6,999 nucleotides of DNA, from NCBI GenBank assembly GCA_927435965.1, contig CAKMKB010000122.1, positions 1-6,999 of the forward strand. The letters run 5' to 3'. Source of the stretch: 38-11 sp927435965. Lineage in GTDB: Bacteria; Bacillota; Clostridia; Tissierellales; Dethiosulfatibacteraceae. Numbering within the stretch: position 1 is the stretch's first letter; each line of letters starts with the position of its first letter. The notes beneath the pieces are model-generated. The model made no database searches. It had not been told where the DNA came from and saw only the letters and a program-made list of their open reading frames with translations. Positions 1 to 6,014 of this stretch are shown here, one piece after another. Both the position numbers and the translations under genes were made by a program.

Positions 1-33
1 AAGACTCCCACTTCTATAAGTGGTGGGAGATAA
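1..33 (+). CDS. C-terminal end of a TnpB/OrfB-like protein of an IS200/IS605 element (partial)
   Basis: Reading from base 1 gives KTPTSISGGR and then a TAA stop. The Pro-Thr-Ser plus terminal Gly-Gly pattern, encoded by a GC-rich inverted repeat (CTCCCAC at 5-11, GTGGGAG at 23-29), resembles the tail of clostridial IS605-family OrfB/TnpB genes, where the last codons overlap a hairpin. TnpB is an RNA-guided DNA nuclease. Only ten residues are visible, so the assignment rests on this tail and on the structured DNA just downstream. It could be a coincidental reading frame. Extending the sequence leftward would settle it, since a zinc-ribbon CxxC pair and a RuvC-type Asp should lie within about 100 codons. 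Confidence 0.45.
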   Translation, partial: KTPTSISGGR

Positions 34-52
34 GCACTGTAGAGTCCCTGGA

Positions 53-112
53 TAACGGTTTCTAAGGTTCAGATGGCGTTTGAAACACCACCTGAACCCA
101 AGAACCCTGTTA
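53..112 (+). ncRNA. Long imperfect hairpin, candidate 3' part of a TnpB-associated omega RNA
   Basis: Arms seen directly: GGTTCAG (66-72) pairs with CTGAACC (92-98). Inside that, TGG/CCA (74-76, 88-90) and GTT/AAC (78-80, 84-86) close a TGA loop at 81-83. Outside, GGTTTCT (57-63) pairs with AGAACCC (101-107) with one mismatch, and TAAC (53-56) with GTTA (109-112). The two inner mismatches (A73 x C91, C77 x A87) look like single transitions away from a perfect stem. In IS605-family elements the right end is transcribed as the 3' part of the TnpB guide RNA, so bases just beyond the element would act as guide. An unrelated structured 5' leader of the following gene is the main alternative. Confidence 0.4.
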
Positions 113-143
113 ATAATACAACTTAAAAAAGGAGAATGAAATT

Positions 144-1271
144 ATGTTTACAAAAAGATCAAAAGGGTTTGCGGTATTATTGGTATTGGTATTAATCTTG
201 TCTCAATTATCAGCATTTGCTACAGAACATGAAAACCATGTAGTAATGATTACTGGAGAGGGAGTTACTACAGAATTACATCTCACCATAGAAGACATGA
301 AAGCCATGCCTGAAGAGGCTCAGATTGACGAAACCTATATTTTTAACAGCAAAGCCGGTGAAAAATCAGTTCATGTAAAAGGCGTAAGTCTTGCTTATGT
401 GTTGACAGAATTAGCTGGTGTGACTGCTGACAATGCTGAGGTCATATTGACCGCTTCTGATGGATTTTATATTGCTCCTCAGATGCTATCTGATCTATTG
501 AATCCGGAGCTTAAATATGTCTTAGCTTACGAGATTGATGGAGAAAAAATAGATAATGATGGAGTTCCAGAAAACGATGAAGTTGTCGTCTATAGAAAAG
601 TAGAGTATGATGGGGAGTTTGGCACCGTTTATAAGTTTATTGTTACAATCTCTGTTGAAAAAGCGACTGAGTCACCTGTTGAACCTAATCCTGAGGACGA
701 GGTAGAAGCTGTTGAATTCACAGATATTACCGAGGAATTCGCATATGCTGAAATGGCTATAGAAGAACTAGCCAAAAAAGGAATCATCAATGGTATGGGC
801 GGAGGGCTTTATGCTCCTCAGGGAAATCTGACGAGAGCTCAAATCACTAAAATCATGGTAGAGTCATTAGGATATCAGGAAACAGAGTATAAAGGTGGTT
901 TCAGCGATGTGAGTGCATCGGACTGGTTTGCAGGGTATGTACAGACAGCTGTGGATGCAGGCATATTTATAGGCTATCCAGGAGGAACATTCAATCCGGA
1001 CCAAGTTATTAGCAGACAGGAAATGGCAGTGGTAGCAGCTAGAGGAGCTATTGATAGCGGAATCGTCACTGCTGAAATGGTAGAAAAGTTTGTCATGGAA
1101 AAATCAGATTATATAGATAAAACAGTTGTCCCCGTATGGGCTGCCAATGAAGTTGCATGGCTTGAAGCACAAGGTGTATTTTTAGAAATAGCAGTAGAGA
1201 ATTTTGAACCAGTAAAAGTTGTCAATCGAGCAGAGGCAGCTGTTATAGTCTATAACACATTGTTCAAATAA
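144..1271 (+). CDS. Secreted SLH-domain protein with an N-terminal sulfite-oxidase-like (molybdopterin-binding-fold) domain
   Basis: 375 residues. A Sec signal peptide (KRSK, then a Leu/Val-rich core, cleavage near AFA-TE at about residue 27) exports it. Residues ~32-175 carry a small SUOX-like fold: the GVSLAYVL element (G80), then VILTASDGF (D106-G107) and LAYEIDGEKI, patterns repeated in the next two genes. Three SLH repeats follow (about 192-243, 253-305, 323-375; FTDI, FSDV and YIDK starts), which classically bind pyruvylated secondary cell-wall polymer, so the protein should sit on the cell wall. There is no cysteine anywhere, hence no Mo-ligating Cys. AAGGAG at 129-134 lies 9 bases before this ATG. 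No strong promoter is visible between the upstream IS end and the start. The role as a surface partner of the downstream redox genes is inference. Confidence 0.88.
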   Translation: MFTKRSKGFAVLLVLVLILSQLSAFATEHENHVVMITGEGVTTELHLTIEDMKAMPEEAQIDETYIFNSKAGEKSVHVKGVSLAYVLTELAGVTADNAEVILTASDGFYIAPQMLSDLLNPELKYVLAYEIDGEKIDNDGVPENDEVVVYRKVEYDGEFGTVYKFIVTISVEKATESPVEPNPEDEVEAVEFTDITEEFAYAEMAIEELAKKGIINGMGGGLYAPQGNLTRAQITKIMVESLGYQETEYKGGFSDVSASDWFAGYVQTAVDAGIFIGYPGGTFNPDQVISRQEMAVVAARGAIDSGIVTAEMVEKFVMEKSDYIDKTVVPVWAANEVAWLEAQGVFLEIAVENFEPVKVVNRAEAAVIVYNTLFK

Positions 1272-1297
1272 TTCTTAATTACAAATAAGATGTTTAA

Positions 1298-1341
1298 TAT
1301 TATAAATGGGTGATAGCAATTGCTTTCACTCATTTATAATA
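1298..1341. repeat. Strong inverted repeat between the SLH gene and the lipoprotein gene
   Basis: A 16-bp stem (1298-1313 with 1326-1341) has a single G-U pair, and its loop contains the self-complementary AGCAATTGCT (1315-1324). It is AU-rich and not followed by a T tract on the plus strand, so it is a poor intrinsic terminator. It could be a transcript-stabilising or processing hairpin that sets different levels for gene 1 and the three genes after it. The rest of this 138-base gap holds only the GGAGG site for the next gene; no convincing promoter was seen. Confidence 0.65.
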
Positions 1342-1409
1342 ATGATAATGAAGAACTGAATGGGAAGTAGCAGGTTAATAACATCCTCAACTTAACTGGA
1401 GGCAAAAAA

Positions 1410-2192
1410 ATGATGAAGAAATATTTAAATATGATGGTTATAGTGGTTCTCCTAACGCTTTTATTTACCGGATGTGGTCCTAAACCAACAGAACTCCCAA
1501 CCACAGCCCAATCGACCCAAGAAATTGCAAGTACAACCACTGAGTCATCAAGTGAAGAATATACATCAGAGGTCTCTACAGAAGAGACTTCTGGCAACGT
1601 AGAAACAACAGAACCCGTTTCAACCACAGAACAGACAAGCGTAGAACCGACTCAGAACGAGTCAGAGGAAACAGACACAATGTCAACAACCCCACAAGCG
1701 ACAACTCCAGCTACAACAATACCAGTGACAGAAACTCCAGCTTTAAATACATTGAAAATCTCAGGGAAAGTTGATTTTGAGATGATAGCAACCTTGGATG
1801 AGCTTAAATCCTTGGACGACATTATTGTTGAGGAAGTTTTTTATTCCAAGAATAGTTTTGGAACAGCCGAACAGACTAGTTTCAAAGGGGTTAATCTGTG
1901 GTATTTACTAAAGAATTATGCAAGTATCAATGCAGAAGCCAGTAGCGTTACTGTAATAGCTGTTGATGGATATAAAATGAAATTCACAATTGATCAGGTC
2001 ATGAAACAAGACTATATTAATGAGTCTGAACCAGACAAGCAATTGCCAATGATTATTGCGTGGGAAGAAAATGGCACCGAGTACAATCCTAAAGATGGAC
2101 CTCCTTACCAACTGGTAGTCGGTCAGATTGCTGCCGGTGATTTCAACAAGTTTCAGTGGGTTAGAAATATAGACAGCATTGTAGTCGAATAG
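1410..2192 (+). CDS. Lipoprotein with Thr/Ser/Glu-rich stalk and sulfite-oxidase-like domain
   Basis: 260 residues. The N-terminus has MMKK, a hydrophobic core and a lipobox FTGC (lipidated C22), so it should be anchored to the outer face of the membrane. Residues ~23-110 are a low-complexity Thr/Ser/Glu/Pro stalk. Residues ~112-260 form a SUOX-like domain: KGVNLWYLL, VTVIAVDGYKM, PMIIAWEENG and a closing FQWVRNIDSIVVE. C22 is the only cysteine, so the domain lacks the usual molybdenum ligand. GGAGG at 1398-1402 serves the tandem ATGs at 1410 and 1413; the first has the more typical spacing (7 bases). It ends 13 bases before the FMN-domain gene, implying co-transcription. Partner or substrate-binding function in the redox cluster is inferred; no known family-specific role is recognised. 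Confidence 0.87.
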   Translation: MMKKYLNMMVIVVLLTLLFTGCGPKPTELPTTAQSTQEIASTTTESSSEEYTSEVSTEETSGNVETTEPVSTTEQTSVEPTQNESEETDTMSTTPQATTPATTIPVTETPALNTLKISGKVDFEMIATLDELKSLDDIIVEEVFYSKNSFGTAEQTSFKGVNLWYLLKNYASINAEASSVTVIAVDGYKMKFTIDQVMKQDYINESEPDKQLPMIIAWEENGTEYNPKDGPPYQLVVGQIAAGDFNKFQWVRNIDSIVVE

Positions 2193-2205
2193 GGTAAGTG
2201 AAGAA

Positions 2206-3786
2206 ATGAAAAACAGAAAAATCTATTTTGTAATGATGGCTATCTTATTCATTGTAGTTGTAGCGACCTTCGCTCTAAACAACTCAGCATCTGAAGAAGA
2301 AAAAAGAGTAAGGACATTTTATCCAGAAGCTAGCAAGATTAAGTTAGTCAGGGATATCATCGATGATCCCTTTATCTCTATCAACATGCCAGCCGTAAGA
2401 AGAGCCTATGAGGTCGACGGTGTGGTCAAGGCTTATGTGGTCAGCTGTATGGGCTATATAGGTCCAGTTGAGTTACTTGCGGCCATAGATGATGCAAATG
2501 GGGATCTGATAGGAATAGAGGTTCTAGAACATATTGAGACCCCAAGCTACGCCGACCACATCGAAGATGAATGGTTCACAGAGAGATTCAAAAATATCTT
2601 GATTGACAAGTATCTGAATCTGGTTGTCTTGGACAAGGAAAATCCCGAGGATATCATTCAAGTCACAGGTGCCACAATCAGCTCACAGGCGGTTGTCAAT
2701 GCTGTCAATGCTGCTATAGGCGCTTATCAATATCAGCAAAACGGTGTAAAGATGGGACGAGTCTCAGACGTGGTTCCCAGAGAAATGTGGCAGCAGGATA
2801 TCAATAGCTTTGCCATAAACTGGGAAGAGGACAGCATCAGAATCAATGCTGATTCAATTAGGGAATATGATCAGGTTGAGGCTGACGTTACGTTAATCAA
2901 CACAACTGGTACAGAGTCCAAAATGAACGTCAAAGGCCCAACATTACGTCATGTCCTCGAAAAAGAGGGATTGGATTTAGCCGAATATGAAGGGATTGGC
3001 ATCACAGGCAGAGACGGCTACTATACCATGGTTGACAGAGATAAACTTACAAGTAATGACGTTATTTTGGTATGGGAAGTAGACGGCAAACCAATTAGAG
3101 ATGAAGATAAACCAATGAGAATCGCTATGCCAAATGAATTGGGTCCTTATTGGGTTAAAATGGTTTCCAACATTGACCTATACAAGATGATATCTCCGAA
3201 AAACATTAATAAGGTTCATATGTTTGATGCTTTGACACGCGATATCGAACCCTATTACTATGAATATTACGGAAGCAAGGATAAGTCAATCGAAATCGGG
3301 AAAATACTGATGAAGTTCGATGATATAGATGACAAAGGATTCTTTACCATGGGAGCATCGGATGGGTTGGTCAAAAACGAGACTATCTCTATGGTTAGAC
3401 AAAGGTATTTTATCAAGATTGAGGGTGACAACGCACCGATGAATATTGCCCCTGCCTTCAAACTCGGTATGAACGTTAAGTTTATGACCTACTTTTCAAC
3501 CACTAAAGATGCGGTGATTTTTCCGGAACAGATGCAAGATGTGGTGAGAACTCAGGAAACTGCCGGAAAGACAGGCTTCTTAGTCGAAGATGTACTGCTG
3601 ACTGTCGGCATGAGTTGGACTGACGATACAGTTTTCAAGGTGGTCAGTGCTGAAAGTGTTGAGCAGTATCAGCTAAAATCAAAAGATCTGACGCGGTATC
3701 AATTTATCAATGAGAATGGCAAAGTGGACCTTTATCGCGATCAAATCCTCGTTCTAAATGATGTTTTAAGGATAGAGAAGCCATGA
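2206..3786 (+). CDS. Membrane-anchored FMN-binding (RnfG/NosR-type) protein fused to two sulfite-oxidase-like domains
   Basis: 526 residues. One N-terminal helix (about 6-24) anchors it with the bulk outside. Residues ~60-175 are an FMN-binding domain: MGYIGPVELLAAID, then TGATIS at 154-159 followed by SQAVVNAV. In RnfG/NqrC/NosR relatives the last Ser/Thr of this motif is covalently flavinylated by ApbE; here that residue would be S159. Residues ~200-328 are a SUOX-like domain (KGPTLRHVL, ITGRDGYYTMV, ILVWEVDGKPI). Residues ~375-526 look like a second, more diverged copy (GFLVEDVLLTVGM, FKVVSAESVEQYQL). The only cysteine is C81, in the FMN domain. The ribosome binding site is weak (GGGTAAG region), consistent with translation following the lipoprotein. 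The stop overlaps the next start by 4 bp. A role as external electron carrier is inferred from family knowledge and neighbours. Confidence 0.87.
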   Translation: MKNRKIYFVMMAILFIVVVATFALNNSASEEEKRVRTFYPEASKIKLVRDIIDDPFISINMPAVRRAYEVDGVVKAYVVSCMGYIGPVELLAAIDDANGDLIGIEVLEHIETPSYADHIEDEWFTERFKNILIDKYLNLVVLDKENPEDIIQVTGATISSQAVVNAVNAAIGAYQYQQNGVKMGRVSDVVPREMWQQDINSFAINWEEDSIRINADSIREYDQVEADVTLINTTGTESKMNVKGPTLRHVLEKEGLDLAEYEGIGITGRDGYYTMVDRDKLTSNDVILVWEVDGKPIRDEDKPMRIAMPNELGPYWVKMVSNIDLYKMISPKNINKVHMFDALTRDIEPYYYEYYGSKDKSIEIGKILMKFDDIDDKGFFTMGASDGLVKNETISMVRQRYFIKIEGDNAPMNIAPAFKLGMNVKFMTYFSTTKDAVIFPEQMQDVVRTQETAGKTGFLVEDVLLTVGMSWTDDTVFKVVSAESVEQYQLKSKDLTRYQFINENGKVDLYRDQILVLNDVLRIEKP

Positions 3787-4967
3787 AGTTAGGGACTCGA
3801 AGCCAGATACAGATTACTGCGTCAATAATAGTCATACTAAGCACAGTTCTTTATTTCTTTTACATTAGTGACATAGTAAATTTTAAAATTTTTTCAATTG
3901 GAGATGTCAACCCTTATGGGGGATGGAGCGCACTTAAGTCAGCTTTCACAGATGTTTCCTATCGTTGGGTAGGCATATCACGCGCTATAGCGTTATCCAT
4001 TTCAATCACGCTGACAGCTCTGTTGTTAGGTAGGTATTTCTGCGGGTTTCTGTGCCCTATTGGTGCATTGCAGGATGGCATCAGATTTTTGGCGGGTAAA
4101 TCCGGAATAAAAAAGAAAAGGCTTCCTTCAAAAGGTTTGGTGCGACCTGAATTGTTCAAGTACATTGTTCTGATTGCATTAATCGTTTTAAGCACTTTCG
4201 GTCTAGGCAGTCGAATATCAGTATTATCTCCTTGGTTGGCTTATTTGAATGTCTTTGCCGGGTTTCGAGTTCATACAGGTTTATTGGTATTGGTATTGAT
4301 TGTTTTGTCTTCAATGTTTTTTAGCCGAGCGTTTTGCAGATGCTTCTGTCCTTTGGGAGCTTTTCAGGCTTTGCTTTACGCCATCAGTCCATTGAAGATT
4401 AGCAAGGGCAAAAGCTGCCAGGGATGTCAGTTATGCCTCAAAGATTGCCCGGTTGACATAATGCCTGATGGTGAGGGGACCATTTCTCCTGAATGTGTCA
4501 ATTGCTTGAAATGCACAGAAGTATCCTGTATAAAAGGAGCACCCGGTTATCAGGTGACATTTGCAGGAAAAACAATCCAAAACAAGAACTATTTAAGAGC
4601 CAGTTTACTTCTGTTTTTAGTACTGTTTATCACGCTACCGCTATTTGGAAACTTCAATTCAGCTCAAGGAACCATGGACCTGGGTCAATTGAAGGATGGT
4701 ATCTATCAAGGTCTAGGAGTTGGTTTTGGCGGCAATATAACCATCAGCACAACAGTCAATGATAAAAGAATCAGCAATATCGAAATCACAAGTCATAGAG
4801 AAACCCAAGGGTATTACGAGGAAGTTTTTAAAACCATGACAAGAGAAATCATTGCAACACAAAATCTGAACATAGATGCCATAAGCGGGGCAACTGTTAC
4901 TAGTAGAGGATTCTTAGGCGGTGTCAAGAGCGGGGTTGGCATGGCTATGGAAGATGATGACAACTAA
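3783..4967 (+). CDS. NapH/NosR-like membrane 4Fe-4S protein with C-terminal FMN-binding domain
   Basis: 394 residues, probably five helices (about 8-28, 63-82, 123-144, 163-183, 273-292) with N-terminus in. Two NapH/NosR CxxxCP motifs follow helices 2 and 4 (C87/C91-P92; C185/C189-P190, with an extra C187). A dicluster ferredoxin segment follows: C212-x2-C215-x2-C218-x3-C222-P and C238-x2-C241-x2-C244-x4-C249. After the last helix comes an FMN-binding domain (~296-390) with DAISGATVTS; the expected ApbE flavinylation site is T373. By the predicted topology the CxxxCP and ferredoxin parts are cytoplasmic and the FMN part external, so the protein could carry electrons across the membrane. ATGA overlap with the previous gene indicates translational coupling. 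The physiological donor and acceptor are unknown; no apbE is in the window. Confidence 0.9.
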   Translation: MKLGTRSQIQITASIIVILSTVLYFFYISDIVNFKIFSIGDVNPYGGWSALKSAFTDVSYRWVGISRAIALSISITLTALLLGRYFCGFLCPIGALQDGIRFLAGKSGIKKKRLPSKGLVRPELFKYIVLIALIVLSTFGLGSRISVLSPWLAYLNVFAGFRVHTGLLVLVLIVLSSMFFSRAFCRCFCPLGAFQALLYAISPLKISKGKSCQGCQLCLKDCPVDIMPDGEGTISPECVNCLKCTEVSCIKGAPGYQVTFAGKTIQNKNYLRASLLLFLVLFITLPLFGNFNSAQGTMDLGQLKDGIYQGLGVGFGGNITISTTVNDKRISNIEITSHRETQGYYEEVFKTMTREIIATQNLNIDAISGATVTSRGFLGGVKSGVGMAMEDDDN

Positions 4968-4989
4968 ATAAAAAATTGATCAATAAAAG

Positions 4990-5019
4990 ATCCACTCTTG
5001 AATAAGGGTGGATTTTTTT
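4990..5019 (+). terminator. Intrinsic terminator of the redox operon
   Basis: A 10-bp stem (4990-4999 with 5004-5013, one G-U pair) with a GAAT loop is followed by a run of seven T. It lies 23 bases after the stop of the Fe-S/FMN gene and before the PadR promoter. Confidence 0.9.
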
Positions 5020-5043
5020 AAATAAAATAAAATAAAAAAAGTA

Positions 5044-5072
5044 TTGACAAATATATCGGCAGCCGATATTAT
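5044..5072 (+). promoter_or_regulatory. Sigma-A-type promoter of the padR-DUF2812 operon
   Basis: TTGACA at 5044-5049, a 17-bp spacer and TATTAT at 5067-5072. An A-rich tract with AAATA-type repeats (about 5020-5040) lies immediately upstream and could act as an UP element. Transcription should begin near 5079, leaving a leader of about 57 bases. Confidence 0.85.
5053..5069. promoter_or_regulatory. Palindromic candidate operator between -35 and -10
   Basis: Perfect 8-bp arms ATATCGGC and GCCGATAT flank a single central A. The site fills most of the promoter spacer and touches the -10, so a bound dimer would block RNA polymerase. Its position upstream of a PadR-family gene suggests autorepression. 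The assignment to this regulator is inferred from location and symmetry; the sequence is not the ATGT...ACAT type described for the phenolic-acid PadR. Confidence 0.6.
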
Positions 5073-5088
5073 ATACATGTAATCGGTA

Positions 5089-5125
5089 TAACGGATAACG
5101 ATATAACAATTAACGATATAACGGA
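5089..5125 (+). repeat. 15-nt tandem repeat in the padR leader
   Basis: TAAC occurs at 5089, 5096, 5104, 5111 and 5119, alternating 7 and 8 bases apart. This reflects a 15-nt unit (TAACGGATAACGATA at 5089-5103, TAACAATTAACGATA at 5104-5118) and the start of a third copy that merges into the GGAGG ribosome binding site at 5123-5127. A 12-nt stretch, TAACGATATAAC, is exactly repeated at 5096 and 5111. Confidence 0.7.
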
Positions 5126-5135
5126 GGAAGATGTA

Positions 5136-5465
5136 ATGGGAGATAATAGAGACAATATGGTTCTTACTGAGGCTGTGTATTACATACTGCTATCACTATG
5201 GCAACCACTGCATGGCTACGGAATCATGCAAAATGTAATGACATTAAGTGACGGCAGGGTCAATCTTGCGGCAGGCACGCTTTATGGGGCAATCAATACT
5301 ATGCTGGAAAAGGGACTTATAAGGTCTGTAGAAAGTGATGAAAATTCTAGAAAAAAAGAATATATTATCACTCAAAGTGGAAAAGATGCAATCCAAAACG
5401 AATTGGTAAGATTAAAAGAACTAATAAGAAACGGCGAAAATATTATTGGAGGGTTAGAACAATGA
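5136..5465 (+). CDS. PadR-family transcriptional regulator
   Basis: 109 residues, the usual size of short (subfamily 2-like) PadR proteins. The winged helix-turn-helix covers about residues 9-85: LTEAVYYILLSL and PLHGYGIMQ form the first helices, LAAGTLYGAINTMLEKGLI the recognition helix region, and RKKEYIITQSG the wing. The C-terminal helix (about 83-100) should provide dimerisation. These proteins usually repress their own operon and respond to small molecules or to membrane stress. GGAGG at 5123-5127 lies 8 bases before the ATG. The stop overlaps the start of the DUF2812 gene by 4 bp, and pairing with DUF2812 is a recurring arrangement in Firmicutes. The inducer is not evident from the sequence. 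Confidence 0.93.
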   Translation: MGDNRDNMVLTEAVYYILLSLWQPLHGYGIMQNVMTLSDGRVNLAAGTLYGAINTMLEKGLIRSVESDENSRKKEYIITQSGKDAIQNELVRLKELIRNGENIIGGLEQ

Positions 5466-6004
5466 AGCATACGGCATATAAATTATTTTGGGCTTGGGAG
5501 TTTGAGAAGGAAGAGAAATGGCTGAACGAGATGTCTGCAAAAGGCTTTCAACTTGTTGCGGTAGGACCTTTCAGATATGTGTTTGATGATACAATAAAAG
5601 AACAATACGAATACAAATTGGAGCTTTTGGATAACCTGCCTTCAAGCTATAAGAGCGTTGAATATATTCGTTTTCTAGAAGAAACTGGTGTGGAGCATGT
5701 GGGGTCCATGCTGAGATGGGCTTATTTCAGAAAAAAAGCCAGTGAAGGAAAATTTGAGCTATATTCTGATATTGACTCCAAAATAAAATATTATAAACGT
5801 TTTATCTTCTTGTTTTTAGGCATTAGTCCACTGATGATTGTCAATGTGATCAATAACTTCGTCGCATACACGAATCACAAGCTCTCAATCAATCTGATAG
5901 CTGGTTTATTTTCGGTAATAATGGCAACTTTGATAGGTAAAGGCATTTTTACCATCAATCAAAAAATCCAACAACTAAAAAAAGACAAATACATAAGAGA
6001 ATAA
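5462..6004 (+). CDS. DUF2812 family membrane protein, partner of PadR
   Basis: 180 residues. The N-terminal soluble part (about 1-110) has the DUF2812 pattern: FWAWEFEKEEKWLNEMSAKG, FRYVF, YKLELLDN, FLEETGVEHVG and LRWAYFRKK, ending in SDIDSKIKYYKR. Two membrane helices follow (about 113-136 and 142-164), then a lysine-rich tail, so the soluble domain and both ends are probably cytoplasmic. GGAGGG at 5448-5453, inside the end of padR, supplies the ribosome binding site, and the ATGA overlap shows coupling to the regulator. The biochemical role of DUF2812 is unknown. Its constant linkage to PadR suggests that it is the regulated target and may modulate or sense alongside the repressor, which is inference. 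Confidence 0.9.
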   Translation: MKHTAYKLFWAWEFEKEEKWLNEMSAKGFQLVAVGPFRYVFDDTIKEQYEYKLELLDNLPSSYKSVEYIRFLEETGVEHVGSMLRWAYFRKKASEGKFELYSDIDSKIKYYKRFIFLFLGISPLMIVNVINNFVAYTNHKLSINLIAGLFSVIMATLIGKGIFTINQKIQQLKKDKYIRE

Positions 6005-6014
6005 CAGATGATTT

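Larger units (their letters stand above)
1..112 (+). mobile_element. Probable right end of an IS200/IS605-family element (left part outside window)
   Basis: The segment has the anatomy of an IS605-type right end: the end of a TnpB-like frame overlapping a hairpin (5-29), a short linker, and a long subterminal imperfect hairpin (53-112). Such elements have no terminal inverted repeats; their ends are recognised as hairpins. The exact cleavage point cannot be fixed without an empty-site comparison, but it should lie shortly after the big hairpin, roughly 112-125. The next gene's ribosome binding site begins at about 129, so the element ends essentially at that gene's doorstep. This is inferred from structure and the ten-residue tail, not from a match to a named IS. 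Confidence 0.45.

Noticed and set aside
5..29. First hairpin read as an intrinsic terminator
   Set aside because: No T tract follows the stem, and its location in the last codons of a TnpB-like frame fits an IS end better.
80..116. Promoter for the SLH gene (TTGAAA at 80-85 with TAATAA at 111-116)
   Set aside because: The spacing is 25 bp and the -10 matches only half of consensus; no convincing promoter can be claimed here.
177..193. 17-nt match TTATTGGTATTGGTATT between the SLH gene signal peptide and a membrane helix of the Fe-S gene (about 4280)
   Set aside because: Both encode Leu-Leu-Val-Leu-Val-Leu-type hydrophobic segments with the same codons, so convergence of low-complexity coding sequence is enough to explain it.
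1334..1627. Minus-strand open frame of 97 codons over the lipoprotein start
   Set aside because: It is the complement of the Thr/Ser-rich stalk and intergenic hairpin, has no ribosome binding site, and its composition is a reflection of the low-complexity plus-strand codons.
1485..1740. Short repeats such as ACTCCAGCT in the lipoprotein stalk
   Set aside because: They follow from Thr/Pro/Glu-rich low-complexity coding and show no regular unit or spacing, so neither a CRISPR nor a structured repeat.
3959..4195. Minus-strand frame of 78 codons inside the Fe-S gene
   Set aside because: It lies antisense to the CxxxCP region, with no start signals and no recognisable protein features.
4493..4762. 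Alternative plus-strand frame of 89 codons inside the Fe-S/FMN gene
   Set aside because: It is a shadow of the gene encoding the second ferredoxin motif and FMN domain, which are unambiguous in the main frame.
5073..5080. ACATGT palindrome just after the padR -10
   Set aside because: It is only 6 bp, common in AT-rich DNA, and lacks the spaced partner of the known PadR ATGT...ACAT site.
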